A DNA stretch of 64,000 bases, from contig LBCK01000002.1 of NCBI GenBank assembly GCA_000980705.1, positions 551,139 to 615,138 of the forward strand, given 5' to 3'. The notes under the pieces were generated by a model that worked only from the letters and a program-made list of their open reading frames with translations, made no database searches and was not told where the DNA came from. Origin of the DNA: Ruminococcus sp. UNK.MGS-30. Its GTDB lineage: Bacteria; Bacillota; Clostridia; Oscillospirales; Ruminococcaceae. Below, piece after piece: positions 38,581 to 53,500 of this stretch. Made by a program: the position numbers and the translations under genes. Numbering within the stretch: position 1 is the stretch's first letter; the number at the start of each line of letters is the position of its first letter.

Positions 38581-41500
38581 ATGTATCGACAAATAAGCAT
38601 ATGGAAGAGAATCATTTATGGTATATTAGCAACAGTGATGGTGCTGACTTCGTGCGACTGGGGGACGATCTTCATCGCAGCAGAGGCGTTGGGAAATCCC
38701 AGCGGTTTTCAAGTTGGGTTTGGAACAGTGCTGTCAGGCGGTGCTACACTGACGGCACAGACCAATGACGGTGTCGGCAGTTTCTACATGATTACCAAGC
38801 AGCAGCAGACATTGATGACTGTCAATATCAGACCTGATTTTCAAACAGGTTACGTCAAGGGGCAGGATCTGGAGATCACACTGCCGTATTTGTATTGGGA
38901 TGAAAAAAATGTACTGGTTCAAGTGAATTCGTTTGACAAGATTCCCAGTCCGCAAAAAGAAAACGGAGAATATATCGGCATAGAGGCAAAGCTGAATAAT
39001 ATGAGTGTATTTGGTAATTCAGCTGATATCTATAATGAGATTGGTGATAGAATTGACAGCAGTCAATATGCTCGTGGAAAAATAGAACTGAAAAATGTTT
39101 ATGAATCACTTTCCCAGGATTGCACGCCGCAATTCGATATCCGGTTTTATACAGCAAGTGACAAAGTAACGATACCGGAAAATACAGCTGCAACGCTGAA
39201 CGTAAAGTTTTCATATGACAAGTATTATGACAACAGCGGCAATGAATTAAGCGGCAGCTGGTCTACAGATGATCTGGATTCTGAGCAGGAAAAACAGGCA
39301 CGTACAGTTACTTTTGTCAATTCTAACCTGGAGTGGAGTACAAGCATCAAAAGCGTTCCGACAGTGCAGCTGGACAGTGCAAGTACTGATAAAAGTACTG
39401 CGGTCATGTGGCAGAAGTATAACTACATGGTATACGAAGTCACAGTGCAGAACGACTCTACAGAAAAAGAAAGCACCATCGACAACTATTTGATTACATT
39501 ACAGGCGCAGTATAACCCGGACAAAATGCGGAGTATCCTGGATGAGGATATTCTTCGCTGGTGCGAGGATGATACGAACACGCCAAACACAAATATTTCC
39601 GCTGATTTTTATCAGCATCATGACTTTGTCGGTAAGCCCAATGAGGGCGGTGTTCTGATCTATGATGTCACCGATACACCGGACTGGAAAACGGAGTGGG
39701 ATCTGGAGAATTTCACCAATATTCCCGGCGAAACCATACCGTATGGTTATTCCGGTACAGGTACGATCATTCTGCAAAGAGAAGCTACCGACAAATCCCA
39801 TATGCTGTATTCCAAGGAGAAAGCGGAGGAACTGAACCAGGGTGACCCCAACGGAAAGTACTATGCTGCCCGGAAATACATGGTTGCGATTCCGTATCCG
39901 AACAACTTTAACAGCAACACCGGATTCAAAAACACTTCTGGACTGACAACAACAATTTCGTTCGGCGGCGGCAGCAGCATTCACTGGTCGAAACAAGGTT
40001 CGGACACTACAGAGTTCACGCCCCATACCTGGGATAACTTTGCGCATCACAAATATGTCAAGGACGCAGACGGCAAAGAAGTAACAGATAAGACGGTTGG
40101 CATCGGTGCGGTGGATGAATATTACCTGGATGGGTTCAACAGCATCGGCAATATCCCGGTGTTCAATGCCGTTGCGACAGACCACGTGCCGGAAGATTTT
40201 GACCTGCAGGAAATCCAGATCAATTTGCAGAACGACACGGTGCATTATCCGGACATTCAGCTGAAAGACTGGTTTAAGGTGGATGGAACAGACCTCAATC
40301 AGTTTATCCAGTTTGGCTTTACCGATGAAAACGGTGATGTGATCTATAAAACTGCCAGCGAATTGGGCTTGGGTCTGAAACAGGATGCCAATGTTAGCGC
40401 AGCAGACGAAAAGATCTGGACGCTTGCCATTGGCGACGCACTGACCACACAGGCTGGTCTGACATTCTGCAATGAGGTCAAGTTTGTGTTCCGGGAGGAG
40501 ATCCCACGCTATACCAACTTCAACGGTCTTATCACCATGCGTGGTGCATTTCCGCACTTGTGGACATATGACAACAAGATCGACACCTCTTATGAGATTC
40601 ACTATTACCAGCCGCCGACAGCGTCGGAAGACGGCGAAGGCAAGTGGGTTTCGGAGTCGAAAGATATTGATGAAAAGAATGCAGTTATCAAAACGGAGCG
40701 GGCAAAACCGGCGCTGACCGGCGTAGGCGTTTATGATGACTCCATCGGCGATCTGATACAGAAAGGCAATCCGCAGACAGTTTCTCTGAACGATGATACG
40801 GCGGCGGCTCGCTTTGTCATTTCCAACGACAGCATTTCTGAGATCAGCCCGGCAACACTGGATATCACTGGTCTGTATCCGGACGAGGATTGCGCTGCCG
40901 GCGGACTGGTTGCGTCCAACATCCAGCTCAGCAGGAGCTTGCTGGAAAAGGCGACGATCGAGAAAATCGTGCTGCACGGCAAGGTGAACAACCGGGGGAC
41001 GCTGACAGATCAGGATGTCACACTGAACAAGCTGGAAAACTACGGCGTAAATGCAAACGGAGACCTGGAAATTCCGAAGTCTGCGTGGAGCGGTAAGCTG
41101 ACCTATCTCACTGGTATGACCGTGTACTTCCAGCGCATCAGCGACAATATTCCGCTGACGGATGCCAACGATGACGGGAACTGCTATGTGCAGATTCACG
41201 GCACGCCGACCACAGAAAAGGATATCACACCTCACGGCGTGCTGAAAACCGATTATAGCTTTGGCGAACACGACCAGACTGCCCTGGATCAGACGGTGGA
41301 AGATACCGTCACACTGAACGTGTCCAAGGTGCTGCCGGAACTGAAAGCGAGCGTTCATGCGATTCGCAAGGACGGCACAGAAGCGTACAAGGAACAGTCT
41401 GTCAGCTATGACAAAAACGGAAACGCTCATCCCGTTTATCCGACACTGGCTGTGCCGAACCGGAGCAAAACGGAACAGACCTGGTATCAGTTCCTGCTGA

Positions 41501-44500
41501 CCAACAACTCCCGTTCTACCAGCTCTCATGCGCTGCTGCAAGTCAATATGGACAGCGTCGGCAATGAGCCTATCGACTGTCTCCAGGATGTGGAGGGCTT
41601 TGATACCCGGAAGATCGTTCTGGACGGCATCGGTACAGGACGGGCGGCAGAGATCGATAGAATTGAACTTTTTGATTGGAATAATACGACATATACCGCA
41701 GACAACGAGGCAAATATTGTGCCTAGTCTGACGGTCAATTCTGATGCCCTAACGGTAGATGCGGACGGCAATGTCACATATACCGTTCCGGATACCATTC
41801 AGCGCCTGCGGAGTGTGCGCATCATCTTCTCCCGCATCTACGGAAATGCAGATCTGGACAATCTCAAGGAGATGAATCTGAAACTGTATGGTTCTACGGA
41901 CTGGACAGGGGATTTGAAAGCATCGGCGCACTTCGAAGTCATTGGCAGCATCAACGAGGCATCCAAGACTTCCTCTGAGGCAACCATGCAGGTGGCAAAA
42001 ACCAACCTCCAAATCACACCCTCTGCCAATCGTCCGGAGACACAGGAAAGCGATAATAAGAGTCTGACTGTGCCGAATAAGGCAAACGATCTGTACTACG
42101 GTTTCCTGCTGGAGAATGGGGCAACTTCGGGCTGCTACTCCAAGGCAGGGAAGTCGCTGGTTTCCGTTGACCTCCAGAGCGTAGGCGTGAAAACAGAAAA
42201 GGACAGCGCCAAGATCGTAAAGGGCTACCTGTCGGACAAGGTGACGATCTCTTCCAACTATGCCAAGAGCGGCGTGATCGAAAACGTCAAGCTGACCGCA
42301 TTCCTGCCGGATGGCATTGCTGGTCCTAAACAGGTGAAAACCTTTACCCTGGAAGAACTGGAAAAGAACAAGAATGCGGCAGGGGAACTGGAAATGGACC
42401 TGTCCGATTGGAAAGCACGGGACGTATACCTTGCGAATATCGAAATCGCTTATGCTGATCTGGAGCGTGACCTCTCTGCGGAGCAGGGCAATGCACCGGA
42501 GCTGCGCATCTACGGTACAAGCGACTGGTTCGATGATCTGACGGCGAAAATGACAGTGACACCGCAGCATGAGCTGATGCAGAATCAGGCAAAGTCTGCG
42601 TCTGTGACATTCCACGTAGACCGCCCGGGACTCAGCGTCAACACACACATTTATTACAACGATCAGAAAGAATCTACACGTGCGGCATCGGGCAATACGG
42701 ATGGAAATGAAACCATTTTCGGCGTTCCCTATGACCGTGATTTCATGCTGCGTGCAGAGTTTGCCAATGAGACCATTTCGGTTCTGGATGACACCCAGAT
42801 CATTGCGAAGATCCCATATGAAAAGCAGGGAGAAGAAGAAACCGGTTTCCATACGACAGAACTGCGTATTTACCAGGATCTGATCGACCAGTTCGGTGCA
42901 TTTGACAATATCATTCTGACTGGTAAGGATGCGGATAACCTGGAGAAAACCGTAACTCTGCTGCCGAAAACCGACGAGAACGGAAAGCTCACCGGTTTCT
43001 ATACAAAGGATGCGCCGGATACTGTTTATACTTATACAGACGGTGCGCTGACATTCACCCGAGACACAGACACACGGCTGTTCCCGGCGTTCGGTATCAA
43101 GAATCTGACACAGGTGGAACTGAACGGCAGATTGGTAAAACTGGTGGACAAGACCGCATCGGAAAAGCGGTATATCGAATTTGACGGTTATGACGATTCC
43201 CTGTTCGGAAAGACCGATACACTGGAAGTGGAGACACACAACTATCTGGACGGTTTCCGGGAATCCAAGGGCTATGTCACAGAACCATACGATAAGGACA
43301 AGTATATCGTCACGAAGAAAGACACCACAGCGATCTATGTTTCCAAGATGTATTTCGACACCACCGTAATGGCATTTTATAAAGATGCCGATGCCGGAGA
43401 CAAGAAGTACACGGCGGCAGCCAGCGCAGTGGAGCATTTGCGGAAGAAGTATGCCCAGCCCACAGAAAATATGACGACTTGCTCCTGGAGAAGCGATAAG
43501 CATATACACGGCGCAGACGGTTATCTGTTCTCTGAAAAAGAGAAGTGGGGAGATAGTGCGGATAACTCCGAGTTGGAGATCGGCTATAAATCCATCGGTT
43601 CTTTCGCTGTGGACTTCCGCCAGTATCTGAACACAGGGAACAATCTGCCCAAGGCAAATCCGACCCTTGCCGGACAGGAACACCAGTCGTATGACTACGT
43701 TCGCAATGCGTCTCTGAATACGGCGGCAACTGTGGATATTACATTGGATCTGCCGTCGAATACTTTCGATGCGTACTATCTGAAAATTGATCCTCGTGCC
43801 AAGGACTATATCAAATCCGTTACGGCAATCTATGCAGACGGTACCAAGCGCATCTGTTCCGGACAGGAAATTCTCTATGAAGCCAACGAGAGCAATACAA
43901 ACGGAAACTTTGCACGGCTGAATCTGCTGGGCAGTGATGCGGATATGTTCTCTGAGGACGATTCCAACTATTATAAAAAGCCGGAGAGCTATGACGGAAA
44001 AGAACCGGAAAATCCGGTAAAACAGGTAGTTGTGACCATCGACATCAACCGCTACCAGACTGTCAATAATGACGGCAAAACGGCAAAGTCGCCGGACTAC
44101 GGCACATGGTATGACCAGACAGATTCTTCTACACAGGGAATGTTCGAGGTTACCGGACGTTTCTACCGTATGGACGAGGCAGTTGCCAAAGCACACGCAG
44201 ATGTGACCGTGGGCAACACCACTGACGACAGAAGTAAGGTGCGGACAGATTCGGGTGTGGACAAGGAAAAGTCGGAATGGTCTTTCACAGATCAGTATTA
44301 TGCCTGGACACCGAATCATAGCTATAGTCATGGTCATTACTGGACTTATGAGATATTCGACTATACTGCAAAGCATTTGCAGTCCAGCACACGTGTGCAT
44401 ATTGTCAATGACCAGGACAACGTACAGAAGGGTGTCGGCGAAACACCCGGAACGGCAGAAAATCGCAATGCAGAATTTGGACAGGACAATAGTTTTGCAA

Positions 44501-47500
44501 TTCGGTTTTATCGGCAGGGCAGAACCACAAGTGTTCCCACCTCTAAAGTGAATGCAGGATATAGTACATCTAGCCGTTCTGCACCGAACAATAACGAATA
44601 TCATTGGACAATGAGCAGCCCGTATGTTCGTACCGACCAGTACGACTGGGTGAACAAACTTTCCTTTACGGATAAGGTTGTGCTGTCGGACAGCCTGCCG
44701 CAGATTCGTCCGGATGATGACTATGAATACAAGGGCTTTCTGACTACGGGCATTCAGATCAAGAAGGAGATCTATCAGTATTTCCGGGATGACGACAACA
44801 TCATTTTCACCATAAATGCAAAGAACACGAATAATGACGTTGTCGGGTCTGCACAGACCATTTCTGTTCCGGTGTCTGAACTGAGAAAGATGTACGGCGA
44901 AACTGAGGACTGGAACATCTATTTCGAGTACACGCCAAGACAGCAGGACAATACAGATAGCGGAGACGATGGAGACGGCAGTACCGAAGAAGATGCGGAT
45001 GATGCGGACACCGGTGCAGACGAGCCGCAGATCGAACCGACCTATACCTTAAAAACAGACGACGGCAAGTATGTGGTAGTTCTGGGCGAAGATACCTTTG
45101 TGACGGACTACAGCATGACTATGTATGACATTCCGGGTACAGGGGATTATTCTGCGGAACTGACCGACAAGGAAAAGGCAGATTATCACAACCAGAATGC
45201 CTGGGATATTCTGGTACAGGGCAAGCCGTATGCCATCAACAAGACAGATAAGGATATGTACGGCGAAAATACTGCCAAGACCAGCGTTTCCACGGATTAT
45301 GACCCGGATGAGAAAATCTACAGCCAGTCGGATAATGCCACCATCATGGGCTATCTGATCGACTTCAAGGCTGACTATGCGCTGCAAACAAAGAGCGGCA
45401 CCACATCGGAAAAGCTGTACTACGATTATGACCAGACAGACAACAACACACCGAATCGTGGTCTGTTCCAGGTGAAACTGTTCAACCAGGACAAGCAGAA
45501 TGCGACCGGACAGGATGCGGCGGCACGCATTAACAGCGCCGCTACTACCAACACCATGGACGGCAGCTATCGGTTGGAGCATATCTACCTGCCGGCATTC
45601 CTCCTGGATGGGGATTGGTTCGGCGTGGAGAATCTGACGCTCCGTGTGGGCAGTACGGACGTTCCGGTGAACGTGGTCAAAGGCATTGGCGTAGACGGTA
45701 TGGCGGACGGTATCTATGTGGTTCACGTTGATACAACAAAGAACGTACAGGGCGAAGAAGTTTATACCATTGATGTGGAACAGATTCTGCGCCAGCTGTA
45801 TCAGGCAAATTCCAGCGTTCTCGGAACTTATACCAATTCCACCAACCAGAAAACTTATGTCAAGGCATATGTCAGCAGTTTCCAGCTGGATCTCAAGGCG
45901 AAAAAGGCAGACCGAAATGACAGCAGTACTGTGCTGGGCGACGGGGAATACCTGTCCGCAAGCAAAAGCAAGGACAAGAGCGCATTCCTGTATGACGGCG
46001 TTTATGTAGACCGTACACCGGACGATTTCACCAAGGATGACTGGAATTCCAACTCAACGCCGTCCTTTGGAAAATCCCCCAACGGCTATCCGGAGCAGAC
46101 ACCCAAGAACCAGCTTTCGGCGACATTCACATCGGTTGACCCGAATGCCAATACCTATGTTTATAAGAACACAGACGGTACGGCAAAGGGCAGCAAGAAA
46201 GAGGCGTCCTATACCGTCAAGAATCTGACCGGCACGCTGGATGCGGTAGTTACTCGCACCAGGATGTACGACCAGGATTCCAAGACCGGCAACATCGATA
46301 AGGTGGACTATCTCCATCTGACGCCGTATGACTACGTAGAGTATACCATCCAGGTGGGTGCGCCGAGCAACGCACTGATTCCGCTGGAGCATACCACAGT
46401 GGACTTCTCTGTTCCCAAGGGACAGCGGATCGTTCGCTGGGATGTGGTAGATGCAAATGGAAACATCAAGACAGACGGCAACGCTGCAGAGAACATTCCG
46501 GCTGCGGACATCCACGCCACACTGTCAGACGGCGGCACAACGATCGAGGCGGCACAGGGTGTCAAGTACGCACTGCTTGCCAAGTCGGATGCAGACCCGG
46601 AAGAAACCGCATACCAGCGGCTGGTGGCTGAACTGGGCAAGGGCGCAAAATCCGATGACCAGATCAAGCCGGGTGAAACGGTTTACCTGCGTGTGACCAC
46701 ACAGCTGACAGAAAACGGCGGCAGCTATGATAATGTGACTGTCGGCACGCCGGATCTCAAGATCCATGCCGCACCCAAGCACGGCTATCCGCAGTATTCT
46801 ATTTATGATACGGCAAATGGTACGAATTATACGCCGAATACAGACAGGCAGAATTATCGTTGGAACAAGAGAGTAAAAGACGATGCCGGATATTCGTATT
46901 ACTATCGTTATACCGAGGCTGATGCAGACAAACAGACCCAGTATTATGCACACGTGCAGAATGAACTGACCTATCAGTCTGTTGCGCCGGTAAAGCTTAC
47001 CTACCAGGTAAACGATGCCAAGCAGAATTACGACGGCAAGGGTGCTGTGCTGACGGTCAGCGACCTGTACAACGAGACCGGACACTACTGCGACACCTAT
47101 ACCATAGACGTTTCCTTCCTGGAAAAGCGTTCCAAGGACAGCGGCGATGTGTTCTACCGAGGCTTTGAACTGACGAAACCCTACACAGTTACAGACAAGT
47201 TCGGCAGAGTGGAAATGCTCTATGCCGTTGCAGAGCCGAGTACAAACCCACGGTTTGCAGAGGATGAAAACATTGCATTCAAGACGGATGAGAACGGCGT
47301 AAAGGTGACCTGGAAGTCCTATGAATATGACCCGTCCATCACTACAGACCAGGCAGCGACAGCGAAAATGACAAACGACGACCTGCCGAATGTGGTTGGC
47401 GTTCGCTGGGTGTACTATGACCTCAGGGGCTTTGACACCACAACTGCGTACAGCAGCACCACCAAGACAAAGGTCGCTTTGCAAAATGTGACGCTGACCG

Positions 47501-50500
47501 GTGTCGGCAGATACCAGGATGTCACAGACGGCACAGGCGTGAAAGCGGATACCTATAAGCAGTATTTCACAGCCACCAACACCTATGAACACATCCACAG
47601 CGAAAACGAAAACGCAGTGACAGTGACCGAAAGCGGCAGCAGTGTAGCATCTACAGCAACACCTACCGAACACACGGTGAAACTGACGGACAAAACAGTT
47701 CTGAACCCCAGCGTTTACCGGGAAAACCCCATTGCATCGTTCCACACCCAGACATTTTCTTCCGAGAGCGACGCATCGGCTGCGTATGACGAAAAGAAAA
47801 CGCAAAAGACAAGCTATCGTCCTGGAGACACCATCTGGCAGAAAGTGACACTGAAAAACAACCTGGCGGCGCTGAGTAGCGGCAAACAGGCAGGCGAGGA
47901 GGGCAGACTCATTAACCCGGTCATCTATGATAAGGTGCCGGAATATTTTGCCAAGACTTTGTACGATTCGTATGGGGTCGGCGCTAGCATACCCAATTTT
48001 CATTTTCATTTGCGTTTGCTGAATGCAAACGGCAGCGAGAAAGATTTGAGCAATATTGAGCTGTATCTGGCAAACAAAACCGCACAAAATGGGTATGACT
48101 ACGGCGGAAAAATGACCTATACAGACGGGTTCAAGTCAACCAATGCAACACAAAAGGCATTTAACGATCTGAACCCGGACGAGAATTCCACATATCAGAT
48201 TTCCTTTACCGTGTATGAACTGCGCCTGCGTTATAAAGATGCTCCGGATGCGGACTTCGTTTTGCAGCCGGGTGAGCAGATCGAGTTCTGCTACTCGGCG
48301 ACCATTCAGGAAAAAGACCTGCCCATGGTGTACACTGCGTCCACCTATGCAAATGATACTGCCGCATCCACTGTGGACGGCAGCGGACTGCATCCGGCAT
48401 ATTTCCCCCGCATTGGTGAGTATTATCAGCAGCGTATTAACCACTATTATTCCTGGGATACTACATATGGCAAACTCTATCCTATGCTGACGAATGGCTT
48501 TACTAGTGAAGGAAATACCCGGAACAATTTCAAGCAGGTACAGAACAGCAATATCCAGATGGATATGGACTATCTGATGCACGATATTGGTTTCAGTGCG
48601 GACAAGAATACCCAGGTGGATATTTGGGAATTCCTGGATCAGACCATTACCCACATTCCGGGTTCTGGTTCCACAGACGCTACCATTGGCGGTCAGAATG
48701 ACACACTGCTGGATGAGGACTCCCAGACTGCAAAGAATATGCAGACGGTGAAGTATAATGCAAGCTCCAAAATTGATACTGCCGACCAGCTGTCGCAGCT
48801 GCCGCAGACGGTGAAGTACATGGCAGGCGGTGCAAACCGAGATTGGTTCCGGCTGGCAATGGGCAAGCGGAACAAGGACTATGTAGACTGGGCAAATCTG
48901 GATGCTGCAAAGAATACACCGGTTGTATGGAGCGAGACACGTCTGCACCTGCAAAAGGCATGGCTTGCCACCAGCTCGGAATTTGTGACAAGCAATATCC
49001 AGTACGAAAAGACAAACGGCGACCGCACCAATAATGTTTTGGCTGACCCGAATTATCCGTATTATGGAACATATTCCGACGGTCATGGAGTGAATTCCTA
49101 TTACAATAGTGTACATGAGGTGACAGACCGCTCTGGTGCGGCTGCGCTGGAATATGATGAAGATGTCAAGGTACAGCTTCAGGCGTACAACTACGGCGAC
49201 TGGGATCTGGACGGTGTGACATTCCTGTATACCTATGCCTATGGCATGAAACCGGTGATGAATGCAGACGGGACGCTGGATACATCTGAGATACTGGCGT
49301 ACACCAACACCGGCGACTCGAAAGCAAATACATTCTCCCAGATCGACGGGACATATGTTACCGCAGAGATCATTCAGAAACCGGGAGACAAAAATCCGCA
49401 GTATCTTGCACCAAAGGCAATGCGGGATGCGGCACAGAACGCAAACATCACAGACGGCGCAGACGGATATTACAATGCAGACGAGTATACTCCGTATGTG
49501 GTGAAGATCACTGTAAAGCAGCCGCTGAAAAAGTGGTACGGCAGAGGCAGTGATTTCGGCTATATCACACGGGTGACACTTCCGGCGAGAGTATACACCG
49601 ATACGGCAAGCGGCACATGGTACGACCGTGTTCTCACCCAGCCCTATGTGGCAGAAAACAGCCAGAATCATCTGTACTATCAGATCTATGACATCGACCA
49701 CTGGGACGGTTCCACCAAGGCGCTGACCAAGCACAACCAGCTGTACGGTATGGACTATCTCTGGAGTCCGCTGTATTTCCATTGTGATACGGCAAATGAA
49801 CAGCTTGATAGTCTGAAATATCTGGCATCCTCTCCGAATATGCCGTCAGTAAACGGCTACAATATCCAGAACAAGGAAGTCGTAGCAGACGAAAACGGCT
49901 ATCACTTTACCAACAATGACAACATCGATCGTTACAGCAGCGGCACGACCATGTTCTTTGCCGAAACTGGTACAAGAGCCGTGCAGCGAAAGCCTTTGGT
50001 ACGCAGCTGGGCAACCATCGGCAAGGATGAAACCGAGATGTACGGCAAGAAGGTAGAGCAGTACTACACCGAGACACAGGGTGAGGTCAACTGGATCAAC
50101 GTCCATGTGGAGAACAACTATTACTGGGATGAGTACGGCTACAGCGGCAGTGCCGGTACTGAAGGGTACAACAACGAAAAATCGCTGCACAGCTATGGTA
50201 CAGACGGCGGTCAGAAGGGTTCGCTCTCGCTGCCGGTCATCACCAACATTCTGCCCTACGGCATCGTTCCGGTTGCGGCGGATGGCTCTCGCTATACCAC
50301 GGACAACGACAAAAACAACAAGCCTCTGAACTGGGAGCTGTACGACAAGGATGCTACCACTAAGCTGACAGATCAAATGGCACTCTATGATACTGAGGTC
50401 TACTATGATGATTCTACCAAGCGGTATGTGGTGCAGATTTTCGCCAAGGAAGAAAACGACACAGAAAAGGCAATGACAGCGGCTGAACTGGCAGAAAAGC

Positions 50501-53500
50501 AGAAAAAGGATGCCGCAATTCGCAACGGCAGTCTGTACAATTTCTGCATCAAGACCTTTACCTATGCAGAGCCGGACGATGTGATAAACGGCGTGGAAGA
50601 GGAAGACCTGCTGAAAAACTATCTGAATAACTATTCTTATGTTTCCAGCAGAGTGAATGCTTACCGGTTTATCACGGACAATGACATTTCCGGAAATCCG
50701 TACAAGGTTTGCTCGGCGGCAGTGATTACACCAATTATCAATTACTATTCCACCTATGCGTTCCGAAAAAAAGACGAACGAAAAGATGCAGTTGCTGCAA
50801 CTGCAAAGGTGACTCGTCATTATTATGGCGGTGTTTATTATTACAAATCCGAAGATACCCTGCCCATGTGTCCGGACACAGATAACGACGGACTTTCGAC
50901 CACCATTCCGGATTCCTATGTTATTTTGAAACATAAGTTTGAAAAAGACGGCAGCTATATGCTGGGCAGCATGAGCCGGTATGCCGAGAGCGATTCCATG
51001 GAAATGGACGAATACCGGAAGGACAAGCCGCTGTATGAACGCATCCGTTCTGCACTGAACCGGGATGTGACACTGCGTGACAACGGCAGCGATATGACTT
51101 TCCAGGATATCACTTCTGCAAATATCATACAGGATGCCGGCGTTGTGAACACGCTGAAGATCCGCACTCAGACACCGTCTTTGAAGGCGGAGAACATGGT
51201 GGCTGCGGAAAAGGCAGATACAGGTCTCAAGGGCTTTACCGGAGATACAGAGAATCTGGACGAAGTGAAAACTCGTCAGAAGTATCAGAACAACGGAAAA
51301 GACTTTGACTACAGCGATATCCTCTGGTACAGCGCCAAGGTTTCCAGCCAGTCCGAGGCGGATTACCGCTATCGTGGCAGTATTTTCCACGCCAAGATGG
51401 TGGTGACATTCCAGCTGCCGGAAAATGTACGGTACTGGGATGAGGACGACCTAATGGACGACTACTATCTGGAATACACAGATAAGTCTGGCGCCAAGCA
51501 GACACTGACCATGGCGCAGGCAAGGGATGACGGCTGGGGCATTGAGCTGACACAACGGTACTTTGCTGGAGATGTTGCACCGGCAGAAAATACAACAGAC
51601 GGACTGACACGGGCGTACTCTGCCACCAAGCGTGGCGGCGAGACGCTGGTGTTCGAGATTACTACGCCGGCAGAAAAAGGTTTCAACTGTAAGGATGACA
51701 AGACCTATGTTGCAGGTTATCACCCGGCAGGCTATTTCAACGGCACGCTGAACTTTAAGATCAAGACCCGGATCGACAACCTGGAACTGCAAAACGACAC
51801 AGACAGCAGCTGGGAGGACTATTACTCCAAGGTCTATGTAACCTTCGAACAGACAGACGGCAAGTTTGCCATCACAAAGGATGGTCTGTTTGCAGAACGG
51901 GACGCAGACGGCAAGTACTACACTCGTGGCGGCTGTCTCATGCCGAAACAGGACGAAAACGGCTATGTCTATAACGACTACGGCAATATCGTCTATGAGA
52001 AGAAACAGCGGCAGGAAGTTCCGGCAAGTGATATCGTGTATGATACCTATGACTTCAACTTCACCGGGCAGACCATGGAGGGAATGCAGCTGCAAAATGC
52101 AGTGCGTGTGAAGGATGAAAATGGCACAAAGGACAGCACAATTAAGGAGATCGAACCCTTTGACGGCGTTGTGCCGGGTGAGATCTATCTGATCGCATCC
52201 TCTGCAAAGATCGCTGTTATAAAGCCGGATACCACGGTGCGTGCGGATCTGAACTATGAGCGTGTGCGTGTCAATGACCCGAACTCCTCTATCACCATCG
52301 CAGAAGATCCCCATATCAAGCAGGTCTATAAGACGGTCAGCTACATCGACCAGGTGTCTAATGACACTGCATCGGTAAACGAATTTGTGGTGAACTATAA
52401 CCTGGCGAACTATGCGACACTGCGTGGTACGACCAAGGTTGCGCCGGTCAATAAGCCGGATGTTCTGCCGCACGTTTCCGAGCTGGTTTATCCGAATGTG
52501 ACGGAGATCTCTACCGGTAACTGGGCGATTCCGTCGGCAGATGCGCTGGCAACCGAATATGCTAAATATGCAGACCAGGTGCATGACATTCTGGAAAATC
52601 ATCTGAAAGTGTATCCGTATGTACTTATCAGTACGGACCCTGCCAATGAAGCAGAATTCCTTGCACCGGAGACGGAGCAGGATGACGGTATCTATTCCAA
52701 CGCTTATGCAAACAACGGCAAGGGAACCAGCTGGTGGGTACGCATCGGTAATGAAAATGGTTACGCACTGGATGCAAACCAGACCATTTCGCTGGAGACC
52801 GGCAAACTGCATTTTGACAGTACCAATGAGCAGCTGAAAAAAGAAATCACATCCGGCAAGATCAATCTGAACAAATCCATTCGCCAGGTGCGCTGGGTCA
52901 TCCGGACAGAGGGCTTCACGGAGACAATTTCCGGAACCCAGGTCGAACTGACCGACGCAGAGGCACCCCGGTATTTCCCGGTGCCGAAGGGGCTGTATAT
53001 GAATGCAGACGCAGACGATGCAGAAGAGGGCAGACAGGACCGCAATGATGTGGACAAGGATCACTATGGTCTGGTATCTCTGAGCGAGAGTATCAAGGAA
53101 AACAGTCCTCATGTTGCGTTTACCACTGCGCCGAATGATACATCAATTGCAAACTCTGTACACAACAACCATTTCGCAAGCGTGATCCTGCGCAGCGATG
53201 ACTTTAAGTATGCGGTTTCCGGAGAAGTCTCCAGAGTGGGCTTTTATCTGGATCCGCAGCTGCCGTGGCTGGGCATTGATATTGATGCCAAGTATTTCAG
53301 CGGCGCTGCAAAGACAGCATACAAGTGGGATTCCAATACCAGCGGTATCAGCAGCAGTACTGGCAAGATGCTGAAGTATACGATTACGTATAAGAATCTC
53401 AGCCAGGAGCTGTTGGAAACAACTACGTATAACCGAAAGGGTGCGGAATCCGATAAGCTGTCGGAACCGACGGTTTCTCTGGCACTGCCGTACCTGGAGT

